A stretch of 64,000 nucleotides of DNA from Litoreibacter meonggei (GTDB lineage Bacteria > Pseudomonadota > Alphaproteobacteria > Rhodobacterales > Rhodobacteraceae). The DNA is taken from positions 248,001 to 312,000 of the forward strand of contig NZ_RCCE01000002.1 of the NCBI RefSeq assembly GCF_003663885.1. Reading direction: 5' to 3'. Below the pieces are notes generated by a model. It did not search any database, was not told the origin of the DNA, and worked only from the letters and a program-made list of their open reading frames with translations. Numbering within the stretch: position 1 is the stretch's first letter; each line of letters begins with the position of its first letter. Shown here in pieces: positions 55,546 through 64,000 of this stretch. Made by a program: the position numbers and the translations under genes.

Positions 55546-55629
55546 TGGTGGGCGACCCTGGAATCGAACCAGGCGTGCGTCTCCGCGAGGGAGTTACAGT
55601 CCCCTGCCACACCTTGCGGCCTGTCGCCC
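55546..55629 (-). tRNA. tRNA-Tyr (GTA)
   Basis: 84 nt with encoded CCA. Acceptor GGGCGAC/GTCGCCC, anticodon loop CTGTAAC (anticodon GTA), long variable arm, T-arm CCTGG-TTCGATT-CCAGG. Confidence 0.95.
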
Positions 55630-55723
55630 ACTGCAGCGCTGGATATTAGTCATCCACTGCCCCGTCAACACGAAAACACGCCGCCGCTTGCGCTTTTCTC
55701 CATCAGGTGATCTAGACCACCTT

Positions 55724-56500
55724 ATGAAACAGAAAAAACCCACTTGGGTCGTCCAGAAAGAACGCGACCGCCGCGCCGCTGCTGCCGAAACCGTTTGGCT
55801 CTTTGGCATTCATGCCGTACGCGATGCGCTTTCCAACCCGATGCGCGAGCGCTTGCGTCTCGTGGTGACCAAGAACGCAGCAGACCGTTTAGCCGAAGAT
55901 ATTGCATTATCCGGCATGGAGCCGGAGATTAGCGATCCACGTAAATTTGCAGCCCCAATTGATCCGCAATCCGTCCACCAAGGTGCGGCTTTGGAAGTCA
56001 AACCGCTGGACTGGGGCAGTCTTAGCAACCTGTGCGCGCCACGCGGGAAAAATGCCCGTGTCATTCTGCTCGACCGCGTGACCGACCCTCACAATGTTGG
56101 AGCTATCTTGCGCTCGGCTGAAGTGTTCGGTGCTCGCGCGGTGATTGCTCCGCACCGGCATTCAGCGCCGGAGACGGGCGCATTGGCCAAAACGGCCTCC
56201 GGTTCGCTTGAGCGCCAGCCTTACCTGCGCATCAAGAACCTCGCAACAACCATGGAGGCGCTGCGAGAGATGGGCTACCACCTGGTGGGTCTCGATGCGA
56301 CTGGCGAAAGCGCGCTGGAAGATATCCCGCAAGACCAGCCTATCGCGCTTGTTTTAGGTGCCGAGGGCCCCGGATTGCGTGATAAGACCAAGGAAACTTG
56401 CGACACACTTGCCAGAATTGATCCGGCAGGTGAATTTGGGTCCCTTAACGTCTCGAATGCGGCGGCAGTCTCCCTATATGCAGTGGGACGCCCTAGTTAA
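55724..56500 (+). CDS. rlmB: TrmH/RlmB-type rRNA methyltransferase
   Basis: 258 aa from the ATG at 55724. SPOUT knot motifs: ILLDRVTDPHNVGAILRSAE, LVLGAEGPGLR and SLNVSNAAAVSLYA. N-terminal ribosomal-binding region with a GIHAVRDAL start. 2'-O-methylates a guanosine in 23S rRNA. Upstream longer start is less likely. Confidence 0.93.
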   Translation: MKQKKPTWVVQKERDRRAAAAETVWLFGIHAVRDALSNPMRERLRLVVTKNAADRLAEDIALSGMEPEISDPRKFAAPIDPQSVHQGAALEVKPLDWGSLSNLCAPRGKNARVILLDRVTDPHNVGAILRSAEVFGARAVIAPHRHSAPETGALAKTASGSLERQPYLRIKNLATTMEALREMGYHLVGLDATGESALEDIPQDQPIALVLGAEGPGLRDKTKETCDTLARIDPAGEFGSLNVSNAAAVSLYAVGRPS

Positions 56501-56509
56501 GAGGCCCCT

Positions 56510-56797
56510 ATGCGCCCGAACATCAAGATTGCCACCTGTTGCTACTGCAGCAGCCGCACGATTTTGAAGCCAACCGCCCGCGACGGCCATGAGTTGGCAT
56601 GCGGCAGCTGCGGCGCGCCTTTGCACGAGATGAAGTGGCTTAAAGCCCCAAAGCCCGCGCGCAAAAAGCCTTCGCCGCTCGTGAGCACCCTCTCACCCAG
56701 GAAGAGCAAGCCAAGGCTTAAGAAAAGGCGGAGCACACCGTTCTGGCACCGCGCCTTGGAAGAGATATGGGACGAGGTCGAAGACATCTTCGACTAG
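56510..56797 (+). CDS. Zinc-ribbon protein
   Basis: 95 aa. Two CxxC pairs (CYC-, CGSC; TCCYCSS and LACGSCGAPL) form a zinc ribbon, followed by a Lys/Arg/Pro-rich linker and an acidic helix (EEIWDEVEDIFD). Soluble; function unknown. Nine bp after rlmB, so probably one transcript ending at the terminator at 56909. Confidence 0.8.
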   Translation: MRPNIKIATCCYCSSRTILKPTARDGHELACGSCGAPLHEMKWLKAPKPARKKPSPLVSTLSPRKSKPRLKKRRSTPFWHRALEEIWDEVEDIFD

Positions 56798-56908
56798 TTC
56801 ACGATTTTGTAAGAAAGCTGGAAATGAGCAGATTCCGGCCCCATCTATTCGGCATGGGCATAGCAACGGAACTGCATGCTCAAATTCACTGTCCCTCGTT
56901 CCGTGACT

Positions 56909-56941
56909 GCGCCCGTGGCCCCCCGCCATGGGCGCTTTTTT
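56909..56941 (+). terminator. Strong rho-independent terminator
   Basis: GCGCCCGTGGC against GCCATGGGCGC (11 bp with one wobble), 5-nt loop, then six T. Confidence 0.9.
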
Positions 56942-56982
56942 ATAGGCTTGCCCAAGGCGCTTGGCACTCCCATAAATCCAGT

Positions 56983-57456
56983 ATGGATTACACCGATGAG
57001 CATCTTAGCCGAATTTTGAAAACCACGAAGGTAGTTGCATGCGTTGGGGTTTCGACCAACCCCGTTCGGCCCAGCTACTATGTGGCCCGTTATCTGACAC
57101 TCAAAGGTTATACCGTTATCGGGGTCAATCCCGGCCACGCTGGTAAAATGCTGTTTGGGCAGACCATTGCCGCAAGCCTGTCTGATATTCCAAAAGATGC
57201 CGGCATTGATATGGTCGACATATTTCGCAGACCCGACGCCGTACCCGCGATTGTGGAAGAAGCGCTTGAAAGCCTTCCCCGATTGCGGACAATTTGGATG
57301 CAAATCGGAGTTATTCATACGGAAGCTGCTGCACAGGCGGAAGCCGCGGGAAAAATCGTCATTCAGGACCGCTGCCCAAAAATTGAATATCAACGCTTGT
57401 TCGGAGAACTCCGCATGGGCGGCTTCAACACTGGAGTCATTTCTTCAAAGCTGTGA
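56983..57456 (+). CDS. CoA-binding domain protein (YccU-like)
   Basis: 157 aa from the ATG at 56983. CoA-binding Rossmann fold: VVACVGVSTNPVRPSYYVAR and GYTVIGVNPGHAG, then the conserved QDRCPKIEYQRLFGEL. Substrate unknown. Downstream of the terminator, so a separate unit. Confidence 0.88.
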   Translation: MDYTDEHLSRILKTTKVVACVGVSTNPVRPSYYVARYLTLKGYTVIGVNPGHAGKMLFGQTIAASLSDIPKDAGIDMVDIFRRPDAVPAIVEEALESLPRLRTIWMQIGVIHTEAAAQAEAAGKIVIQDRCPKIEYQRLFGELRMGGFNTGVISSKL

Positions 57457-57461
57457 TCAGC

Positions 57462-57875
57462 TTAGCCTGCAAACACGCCTGACAAGTCGCGAAACCCTTT
57501 GATCTCTATCGGGTTTCCAGATGGGTCGCGGAAGAACATCGTCCACTGCTCGCCCGGCTCGCCCTCGAACCGCACGGACGGGGCAAGCACCCATTCGGTT
57601 TTTGCAGCCTCCAACCGATCTGCCAAAGCCCGCCAGTCGTCATAACCAAGCACCAACCCAAGATGGGGCATCGGCACCATGTGATCGCCAACCTTACCGG
57701 TCAGATCATTTGCGAAAGGCGTCCCCAGATGTAGCGACAACTGATGCCCAAAGAAGTCGAAATCCACCCAAGTGTCAGTCGACCGCCCCTCTGCGCAGCC
57801 AAGAAGCCCGCCATAGAAAGCGCGCGCCTCGTCGAGGTCGGTTACGTGATAGGCGAGATGAAATGGAGTCAACAT
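57462..57875 (-). CDS. VOC/glyoxalase family protein
   Basis: 137 aa, two beta-alpha-beta-beta-beta modules. MLTPFHLAYHVTDLDEARAF has the typical first metal His; the second half ends FRDPSGNPIEIKGFRD. Dioxygenase or lyase-like; substrate unknown. Convergent with the CoA-binding gene. Confidence 0.85.
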   Translation of the reverse strand: MLTPFHLAYHVTDLDEARAFYGGLLGCAEGRSTDTWVDFDFFGHQLSLHLGTPFANDLTGKVGDHMVPMPHLGLVLGYDDWRALADRLEAAKTEWVLAPSVRFEGEPGEQWTMFFRDPSGNPIEIKGFRDLSGVFAG

Positions 57876-57955
57876 GAAGATGATTTACATACCATTGTGG
57901 CGGGTCTGCCAACCCACTAGTGTCCCCGACAACAAAAATTCTCAGGGAGACCAAA

Positions 57956-59248
57956 ATGTCCGACACAGCAAACTACGGCTTTGACACACTGCAAATCCAC
58001 GCAGGTGCCCGCCCCGATCCGGCAACTGGCGCACGCCAAACCCCAATTTACCAAACAACCGCCTATGTATTCCGCGACGCCGAGCATGCCGCCGCGTTGT
58101 TTAACCTGCAAGAGGTCGGCTACATTTACTCCCGCCTGACGAACCCCACGGTTGCCGTGCTGCAAGAACGCATCGCGACCCTTGAGGGTGGCGTCGGCGC
58201 GGTCTGTTGCTCCTCCGGTCACGCGGCGCAAATCATGGCGCTGTTCCCTTTGATGCAGCCGGGATGCAATATTGTCGTCTCCACACGCTTGTATGGCGGT
58301 TCGGTCACGCAGTTCTCGCAGACCATCAAACGCTTTGGCTGGGAAGCCAAATTTGTGGACATTGACGATCTGGCAGCGGTCGAAGCGGCCGTCGATGACA
58401 ACACCCGCGCAATCTTCGGTGAAGCAATTGCCAACCCCGGCGGTCACGTCATGGACGTGCGCGCCGTCGCCGACATCGCGGACAAAGCAGGCATTCCGCT
58501 GATCATCGACAACACCACGGCCACGCCGTACCTGTGCAACCCCATCGCACTGGGTGCGACATTGGTTGTGCACTCGACCACCAAATACCTGACCGGCAAC
58601 GGCACGGTCACCGGTGGGTGCGTCGTAGACAGTGGCAAGTTCGATTGGACAGCATCCGACAAGTTCCCGTCCCTGTCGCAGCCAGAGCCCGCTTACCATG
58701 GCCTCAAATTCGCCGAGACCTTTGGCCCCCTCGCCTTCACCTTCCACGGCATCGCAATCGGTTTGCGTGACCTTGGCATGACCATGAACCCACAAGCCGC
58801 GCATTACACACTGATGGGCATTGAAACCCTGTCACTGCGGATGGAGCGCCATGTCTCAAACGCCGAGGCAATCGCCGAGTGGCTGGAAAATGATCCGCGC
58901 ATTGACGCGGTGACCTATGCCGGCCTGAAGTCCTCGCCCTATAATAAGTTGGCGAAACGGGTTTGCCCTAAAGGCGCAAGCGGTCTGTTCACCTTCGCAG
59001 TCAAAGGCGGTTACGACGCCTGCGTTAAGTTGGTTGATAGCCTAGAGATTTTCTCTCACGTTGCAAATCTGGGCGACACTCGCTCGCTGATCATTCACTC
59101 CGCCTCGACGACGCACCGCCAGCTAACGCCGGAGCAACAAGAAGCGGCTGGCGCCGGTGCAAATATGGTGCGGGTTTCTATCGGCACCGAGAATGTGGAA
59201 GATCTGATCGCTGATCTGGATCAGGCGTTGGCAAAAGCCACGGCCTGA
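57956..59248 (+). CDS. metY: O-acetylhomoserine sulfhydrylase
   Basis: 430 aa from the ATG at 57956 (AGGGAGA upstream). Cys/Met PLP family: PLP Lys in VHSTTKYLTGNG, YSRLTNPTVAVLQERIA, and the long MetY-type C-terminus with LIIHSASTTHRQL. Makes homocysteine from O-acetylhomoserine and sulfide. Confidence 0.93.
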   Translation: MSDTANYGFDTLQIHAGARPDPATGARQTPIYQTTAYVFRDAEHAAALFNLQEVGYIYSRLTNPTVAVLQERIATLEGGVGAVCCSSGHAAQIMALFPLMQPGCNIVVSTRLYGGSVTQFSQTIKRFGWEAKFVDIDDLAAVEAAVDDNTRAIFGEAIANPGGHVMDVRAVADIADKAGIPLIIDNTTATPYLCNPIALGATLVVHSTTKYLTGNGTVTGGCVVDSGKFDWTASDKFPSLSQPEPAYHGLKFAETFGPLAFTFHGIAIGLRDLGMTMNPQAAHYTLMGIETLSLRMERHVSNAEAIAEWLENDPRIDAVTYAGLKSSPYNKLAKRVCPKGASGLFTFAVKGGYDACVKLVDSLEIFSHVANLGDTRSLIIHSASTTHRQLTPEQQEAAGAGANMVRVSIGTENVEDLIADLDQALAKATA

Positions 59249-59379
59249 CCCATTTCCGCCTCCGGCATTGTTGTCGGGGGCGGTTTAACTTTCTTCCACC
59301 TCGAATGTGATATATCCTTGGCGTATCAGAGGTTTTGCCTTTGATGTTGCTGGATAACTGACGAGATGGCTCGCTCCGC

Positions 59380-61893
59380 ATGACACCCAATTTTGCCCTC
59401 AATCTGTCTGAGGACGGCATCGTCCTCTTGCACCGCCATTCTTCTGGCGCTGGTTGGGCTGAAGTCGGGGAAGCCCCGCTGAATAGCGATGATCTTGGTG
59501 CAGCGCTTGCAGCATTACGTGACAAAGCGGAGGCGCTTGAGGGGCCTGACTTTTCGACCAAGCTAATCCTACCACCATCACAATTGCTCTACGCGACGAT
59601 TGTGGTCGAAGAAGACGTCAAGGCTGATGTAGAGCACGCCTTGGAAGAACGTACGCCCTACACGGCCGCACAACTCAACTATGACATTTGCGGTGAACCG
59701 CCCGAAGTTATGGTCGTAGCTGTCGCTCGCGAAACGCTAGAAGAAGCTGAAAGCTTCCTTGGCCCGTATGGGTTTAACCCTGTGGGTTTCACGGCCCTTC
59801 CCGACCCGTCCCATTTTAGCGGCTCGCCAGACCTTGGCCCTCTGCCGTCCGTTGGCGGTAAGGTTGTTTCAGCCGACGACGATCCAATCAAAGTTTTGTC
59901 GCCTAAAGAAATTGCGGTGCTTGAGCTTCCAATCGTGGAACCGGAAGAGGAAATCGTCGAGACCGAAGCAGCGTCGGATCTGGATGAGCTTCCTGACGAG
60001 GTGATGCAAGACGATGATCCGGAGGCTGACGAAGAGCTGACCGACGTATCCGCTTCAACGCTGGTGTTGCCGACCCCACCTCCGGCGGCGTTTTCTTCGC
60101 GTCGCAAGCCGGTTTTGGGCCCAGCAACAAGTGAAACAGGTGATCTTGTCACGTCACGCGCACCGCGCATTGCAATTCCAACAGACGAGCTGCGCAAAGC
60201 GCCTGTGAGCAAAAAGCCGCCGAAGGTGGAACCCCGCATCAAAACGGGTGAAGCTGCAAAACAAAAAGCGGCCCCGCCCATTGTTCCACCACCTGCAACC
60301 AAGGCAGCAGACTCAAAGTCAGAAGAACCTAGAACCACCAAGTCCACTCGATTGGGGCAAGGTGTCGCTGCGCTTCGGGCAAAGGCGAGAAACGCGAAAG
60401 ATCGCAAAGCTAAAGCAGAGCCTGCCAAGCCCATCGCTGCGCAGGCCATCCCGATCGCGAAGCCTGATCCTATCGCGGAGCTTGCTGCCCGTCAGGCAGC
60501 GGGCAAGCCTCGCTTCTTGGGATTGATCTTAACCGGCATCCTGATTGTAGTGTTGCTGCTTTTCGCAGCGTTATCTTCCTTCTTGTTACCCGACAACGCA
60601 GTGACGCGCTTCTTCGGAGGCGACACACCCGAAAGCGAAACGGTCGAGCCTGCCACTGCTCAGGCAACTGCACCAGCAATCGAAAACAACGAACGGCTTG
60701 CGTCCCTTCCACTCCAACCGGAGGGCGATATATTTACGATTCCGTCAGAGGAGGAAATCGCCGAGTCCGAGACCCCAGAGCCGGAAATTCTTCTCATCCC
60801 TGCGATGACACAAACCGACGCCGAAACCGCTTATGCGGTATCAGGCGTTTGGCAAATGGCACCAGATTTGCGTACAGAGATCTCGCGGCAGGATCTCGAC
60901 GACCTTTACGAAAGCTCTCTCGATCCTGACCTGGCCTTTGAAGACGCACCGGCCTTGGCAAATTTCGATGCGACCGCGCAAGCACTGGAATTTCAGATAC
61001 CAGCATCACCGCCTTCAGCATCCATTCTGTTTAGCTTGGATGAGCGCGGACTTGTCCGCCCTTCACCGGAGGGTGCCGAAAACCCAGATGGAATTTTAGT
61101 GTTCTCGGGCAAGCCACCAATTGTTCCGCCCCAACGGCCGGATGGATTGGCTCCGAACGCAGCTTCCGCTACCGAACCGGCGGTCGCCGAAATCGTTACT
61201 GCCACTAACCCTCTAGCGGGTTTCAAACCGACGCAACGCCCGTCTGATCTTCAAGAGCAGTTCGAGCGCGCGACACAGGGTGGGCGGTCCATCGCTGAGC
61301 TTGCCAGTATTCGCCCGCAGGTTCGTCCGGACTCTGCACAATTCAAAGCCCGCGAGGACGCAATTGCGCGCGCACTCGCGGAGGCTGATGCGGGCGCACA
61401 AGAAGCAGAAGCACGCGCTGCTGCCGAAGCGGCAGCACAGGCGGAACTAGACAAACCGACCGCGCAGGCAGTCGCCCGCTCGCTACGCCCGGGAAGCCGT
61501 CCGCGCAACTTTGCCCGTGTCGTTGCACGTGCCCGACAAGCCCCGTCTGAGGTACGTAATCCCGCAGCGGCAGCGTCTACCGCCGCAATCTCGCGCGGTA
61601 GCGGACCAGCTGTCGCACGAAACAGCCGCGCCTCACCGACCGGAACCACCCGTGCATCAGTTGCCCGCGCGGCAACGGACAATAACGCAATTTCCCTTGG
61701 TAAGGTTGCCTTGGTTGGGGTGTTTGGCACCTCGTCGAACCGCCGCGCGCTGGTCCGGATGCCGAACGGTCGGTTCAAGAAAGTGGGCATCGGCGATAGG
61801 GTCGATGGCGGTCGCGTTGCGGCAATTGGCGAAGGCCAGCTCAAGTATACCAAAGGTGGGCGTACAGTGACGCTGGCGATGCCGAAAGGCTAG
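59380..61893 (+). CDS. Large membrane protein with PilM/GspL-like N-terminus and PilP/GspC-like C-terminus
   Basis: 837 aa. Residues 1-130 look like the N-terminal actin-like domain of GspL/PilM (LNLSEDGIVLLHRHSSG). A long Pro/Ala/Glu-rich linker follows, with one transmembrane helix at about 377-400 (GLILTGILIVVLLLFAAL). After another long disordered part, the last 65 residues (ISLGKVALVGVFGTSSNRRA, VGIGDRVDGGRVAAIG) match the small beta domain of PilP/GspC. No other pilus or type II secretion genes are nearby. A stand-alone inner-membrane scaffold, function unknown. Confidence 0.7.
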   Translation: MTPNFALNLSEDGIVLLHRHSSGAGWAEVGEAPLNSDDLGAALAALRDKAEALEGPDFSTKLILPPSQLLYATIVVEEDVKADVEHALEERTPYTAAQLNYDICGEPPEVMVVAVARETLEEAESFLGPYGFNPVGFTALPDPSHFSGSPDLGPLPSVGGKVVSADDDPIKVLSPKEIAVLELPIVEPEEEIVETEAASDLDELPDEVMQDDDPEADEELTDVSASTLVLPTPPPAAFSSRRKPVLGPATSETGDLVTSRAPRIAIPTDELRKAPVSKKPPKVEPRIKTGEAAKQKAAPPIVPPPATKAADSKSEEPRTTKSTRLGQGVAALRAKARNAKDRKAKAEPAKPIAAQAIPIAKPDPIAELAARQAAGKPRFLGLILTGILIVVLLLFAALSSFLLPDNAVTRFFGGDTPESETVEPATAQATAPAIENNERLASLPLQPEGDIFTIPSEEEIAESETPEPEILLIPAMTQTDAETAYAVSGVWQMAPDLRTEISRQDLDDLYESSLDPDLAFEDAPALANFDATAQALEFQIPASPPSASILFSLDERGLVRPSPEGAENPDGILVFSGKPPIVPPQRPDGLAPNAASATEPAVAEIVTATNPLAGFKPTQRPSDLQEQFERATQGGRSIAELASIRPQVRPDSAQFKAREDAIARALAEADAGAQEAEARAAAEAAAQAELDKPTAQAVARSLRPGSRPRNFARVVARARQAPSEVRNPAAAASTAAISRGSGPAVARNSRASPTGTTRASVARAATDNNAISLGKVALVGVFGTSSNRRALVRMPNGRFKKVGIGDRVDGGRVAAIGEGQLKYTKGGRTVTLAMPKG

Positions 61894-63275
61894 ACGAGCA
61901 GCACCGCAGCAAGGCCAAGGAAGGCAAAGAAGCCGACCACGTCTGTTACAGTCGTCACAAACGCACCAGACGCCAATGCTGGGTCAACACCGAGTTTTTC
62001 CAAACCGATGGGGATCAGGATACCGGCCAATGCCGCCACAACCATATTCACGACCATCGCCACGGCAATAACAACCGCAAGCATCGGTGTTCCAAACCAT
62101 AAGAAGCCAACGACGCCCATAATCACCGCAAAGATCAGCCCATTGAAAAGTCCTGCAAAGGCTTCCCGCCGGACAACCCGCCAGACGTTGGACCCTGTAA
62201 GATCCCGTGTTGCCATCGCACGCACCGCCACAGTCAGCGACTGGGTGCCGGCGTTCCCTCCCATGGAGGCGACTATCGGCATCAGGACCGCCAAAGCGAC
62301 AATCTGCGTCAGAATTTCCTCAAACTGCGCGATCACGACGCTGGCCAGAATCGCAGTAAGCAAGTTGACCCCTAGCCACGGCAGTCGTTGCCGCACGGTT
62401 TCCAGCGTTCTATCCGACAGGCTTTCTTCGCCACTCACACCTGCGAGGCGGAGGATGTCTTCTTCGGCCTCGTCGTCCAGAACGACCATTGCATCGTCGA
62501 TGGTAATAACCCCGACAAGGCGTTCATCCTCATCAACGACAGGGGCGGAGATCAGGTGATATTGGTTGAAGGCGTAAGCGACGTCCTCTTCCGGCTGTTT
62601 GACCGGAATGGTGCGGAATGTCTCTTCGACGATGGATGTCAGCTTGGTCGCGCGCGGGCTGCCCAGCAGCTTTCCCAAGGTCACATTCCCCGTTGGATGG
62701 TAGGCAGGATTTACGAGAATGACGTGATAAAACTGCTCGGGCAGGTTATCCTCGCGACGCAAGAAATCAATGGTTTGCCCTACATTCCAATGCTCCGGCG
62801 CCACAACAAGCTCGCGCTGCATGAGACGACCGGCAGAGTATTCAGGGTAGCTGAGTGCCAATTCGACCGCGACGCGGTCTACGTCCGTCAATGCCCCCAA
62901 GATCCTCTCTTGGTTGAGGTCTTCCATATCCTCGACAAGGTCGACCACATCATCGGAATCCAGCTCCCGAACAGCCTCGGACAACACCCCTTCCGGCAGG
63001 TAGCCAATAACCTCTTCGCGCAGGTTCTCGTCCAGCTCCGATAGAACTTCGCCGTCGATCCCCATCGACCACAGCCCCAATAGGGCACGCCGCTCACCAG
63101 AGCTGATCTGCTCTAAAAGATCGGCGATGTCGGCAGGGTGAAGTGGGTCTAGCGCAACGTCGATAGCATTGGCATCCATGGCTTCAATCGCGGCATATAC
63201 CGCAGAGATCACCGAACGCTCCAGCTTGTAGTCGTCTTCAGCGGGCTCGTGCGCCTCTATCAAATCATCGGCCAT
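61890..63275 (-). CDS. mgtE: MgtE magnesium transporter (canonical copy)
   Basis: 461 aa from the ATG at 63275 (the frame extends to 63347). N-domain, two CBS domains (VDEDERLVGVITIDDAM), and the C-terminal channel with PIVASMGGNAGTQSLTV, the canonical selectivity region. Imports Mg2+, gated by intracellular Mg2+. Its stop overlaps that of the convergent 837-aa gene. Confidence 0.93.
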   Translation of the reverse strand: MADDLIEAHEPAEDDYKLERSVISAVYAAIEAMDANAIDVALDPLHPADIADLLEQISSGERRALLGLWSMGIDGEVLSELDENLREEVIGYLPEGVLSEAVRELDSDDVVDLVEDMEDLNQERILGALTDVDRVAVELALSYPEYSAGRLMQRELVVAPEHWNVGQTIDFLRREDNLPEQFYHVILVNPAYHPTGNVTLGKLLGSPRATKLTSIVEETFRTIPVKQPEEDVAYAFNQYHLISAPVVDEDERLVGVITIDDAMVVLDDEAEEDILRLAGVSGEESLSDRTLETVRQRLPWLGVNLLTAILASVVIAQFEEILTQIVALAVLMPIVASMGGNAGTQSLTVAVRAMATRDLTGSNVWRVVRREAFAGLFNGLIFAVIMGVVGFLWFGTPMLAVVIAVAMVVNMVVAALAGILIPIGLEKLGVDPALASGAFVTTVTDVVGFFAFLGLAAVLLV

Positions 63276-63390
63276 GATGAAGGTCCTGTAGCTAAAGATG
63301 CGACTAAACCCGTCATAACGAACGCTGAGCGTGAGCAACAGCCGCAATCTTCAATTCACATCCTCTGGCGCGGGCGCTACCACCGTGAGA

Positions 63391-64000
63391 ATGAGCAAAC
63401 CAACACATATCCTGCTGGGCCAGACTCTCAGCTTCTCCGGTGATCCGTTTCTGACCCCATTTGCGGATTCCGTCACTGTTGAGCAACGAGGTGCAGTCGT
63501 CCTTGGCGATGGCAAAATTCTGGCCATCGGTCCGGCGGATGAAATTGCAGCCCCTGAAGGTGTTAAGGTGGACGACTATGGCGATGGGCTGATCATGGCC
63601 GGCTTCGTCGATGCGCATCTACATTATCCCCAAACTGGTATTATCGCCAGCTGGGGCAAGCGTTTGATAGATTGGCTGAACAGCTACACGTTCCCCGAAG
63701 AAGCGCGATTGGCCGATCCCGACTACGCAAAAGAGATAGCGAAGCGCTATTTCGACCTTGCGTTGGCGAACGGGACTACCACGTCGCTCAGCTACGCCAC
63801 AATCCACCCGTCCAGCGTTGACGCTTATTTCACCGAGGCGCAATCGCGCGGTGTGCGGGCGTTGGCGGGTAAAACCTGCATGGATCGCAACGCGCCCGAC
63901 AATCTGCTCGACACTGCGCAAAGTGCTTATGACGACAGCAAGGCGCTGCTGGAAAAATGGCATGGGGTTGATCGACTAGGCTATGTCATCACACCAAGAT
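63391..64000 (+). CDS. guaD: Guanine deaminase, partial
   Basis: N-terminal 203 residues; the gene runs past the window end. Amidohydrolase: AGFVDAHLHYPQTGIIASWG contains the metal-binding HxH (HLH) and the guanine deaminase PQ, then LIDWLNSYTFPEEA. Converts guanine to xanthine. Start at the ATG 63391; a GTG two codons earlier is also possible. Confidence 0.9.
   Translation, partial: MSKPTHILLGQTLSFSGDPFLTPFADSVTVEQRGAVVLGDGKILAIGPADEIAAPEGVKVDDYGDGLIMAGFVDAHLHYPQTGIIASWGKRLIDWLNSYTFPEEARLADPDYAKEIAKRYFDLALANGTTTSLSYATIHPSSVDAYFTEAQSRGVRALAGKTCMDRNAPDNLLDTAQSAYDDSKALLEKWHGVDRLGYVITPR

Noticed and set aside
57876-57955. Possible SAM riboswitch before metY
   Set aside because: No recognisable SAM-I, II or V pattern in the 80-nt leader.
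1-64000. CRISPR arrays, prophage structural genes or rRNA operons
   Set aside because: No regular spacer-repeat arrays, capsid/tail/terminase-like ORFs or rRNA sequences noticed.

Overview
The window looks like the chromosome of a marine alphaproteobacterium of the Rhodobacteraceae (Roseobacter group). This is inferred from the high-GC codon use, the split his locus (hisB-hisH, hisA, hisF-hisE with small secreted proteins between), the choline-O-sulfate/glycine betaine cluster, a Hint-domain acidic surface protein, and an ArgP/ArgO pair. Most genes are ordinary core or family-level genes. About 15 kb is a clear integrated island.

Layout. 1-808: a partial Tat-exported MsrB and a small secreted protein. 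1.1-7.3 kb: an AraC regulator convergent with the bet genes, transcribed leftward as betI-betC-betB-betA (choline-O-sulfate to choline to betaine aldehyde to glycine betaine). 7.3-9.9 kb: a DMT exporter, then ArgO/LysE with its divergent LysR regulator. 9.9-20.5 kb: YebC, two SLC13-type permeases with RCK_C domains converging on a lipoprotein gene, a second DMT exporter, YmdB-like phosphodiesterase, 5-formyl-THF cyclo-ligase, a VOC/GNAT pair, a cytosolic TerB-J protein, an EEP nuclease/phosphatase and a small secreted protein.

20.6-35.6 kb: a genomic island inserted in the 3' half of tRNA-Gly(GCC). It is bounded by a perfect 45-bp direct repeat. It carries a tyrosine integrase beside attL, an excisionase-like HTH protein, two serine recombinases (one with an ATA where its start codon should be), an RHH protein, a lipoprotein/HTH repressor pair, and a divergently transcribed defence operon. 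That operon reads HTH regulator - 34-aa ORF - HsdM - OLD-type ATPase/TOPRIM nuclease - 48-aa ORF - 132-aa unknown - HsdS - 143-aa CxxC protein - HsdR, and most genes are joined by 4-bp ATGA overlaps. It is the best candidate here for a poorly described system: a type I restriction operon with an OLD nuclease and unknown proteins built into it.

35.6-64 kb: Hint-domain surface protein, his genes, a glycosyltransferase-like protein, a TetR/NAD(P)-binding protein pair with a clear operator, an HTH-cupin regulator divergent from a 4-aminobutyrate-type aminotransferase, an MgtE, a four-gene cluster (nitrilase-type amidase, large Orn/Lys/Arg decarboxylase-like enzyme, ATP-grasp ligase, C45-type Ntn hydrolase), tRNA-Tyr, an RlmB-type methyltransferase, a zinc-ribbon protein, a CoA-binding protein, MetY, a large membrane protein that looks like PilM/GspL joined to a PilP/GspC domain, a second MgtE, and the start of guanine deaminase. 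All functions are from motif reading; no database search was possible.
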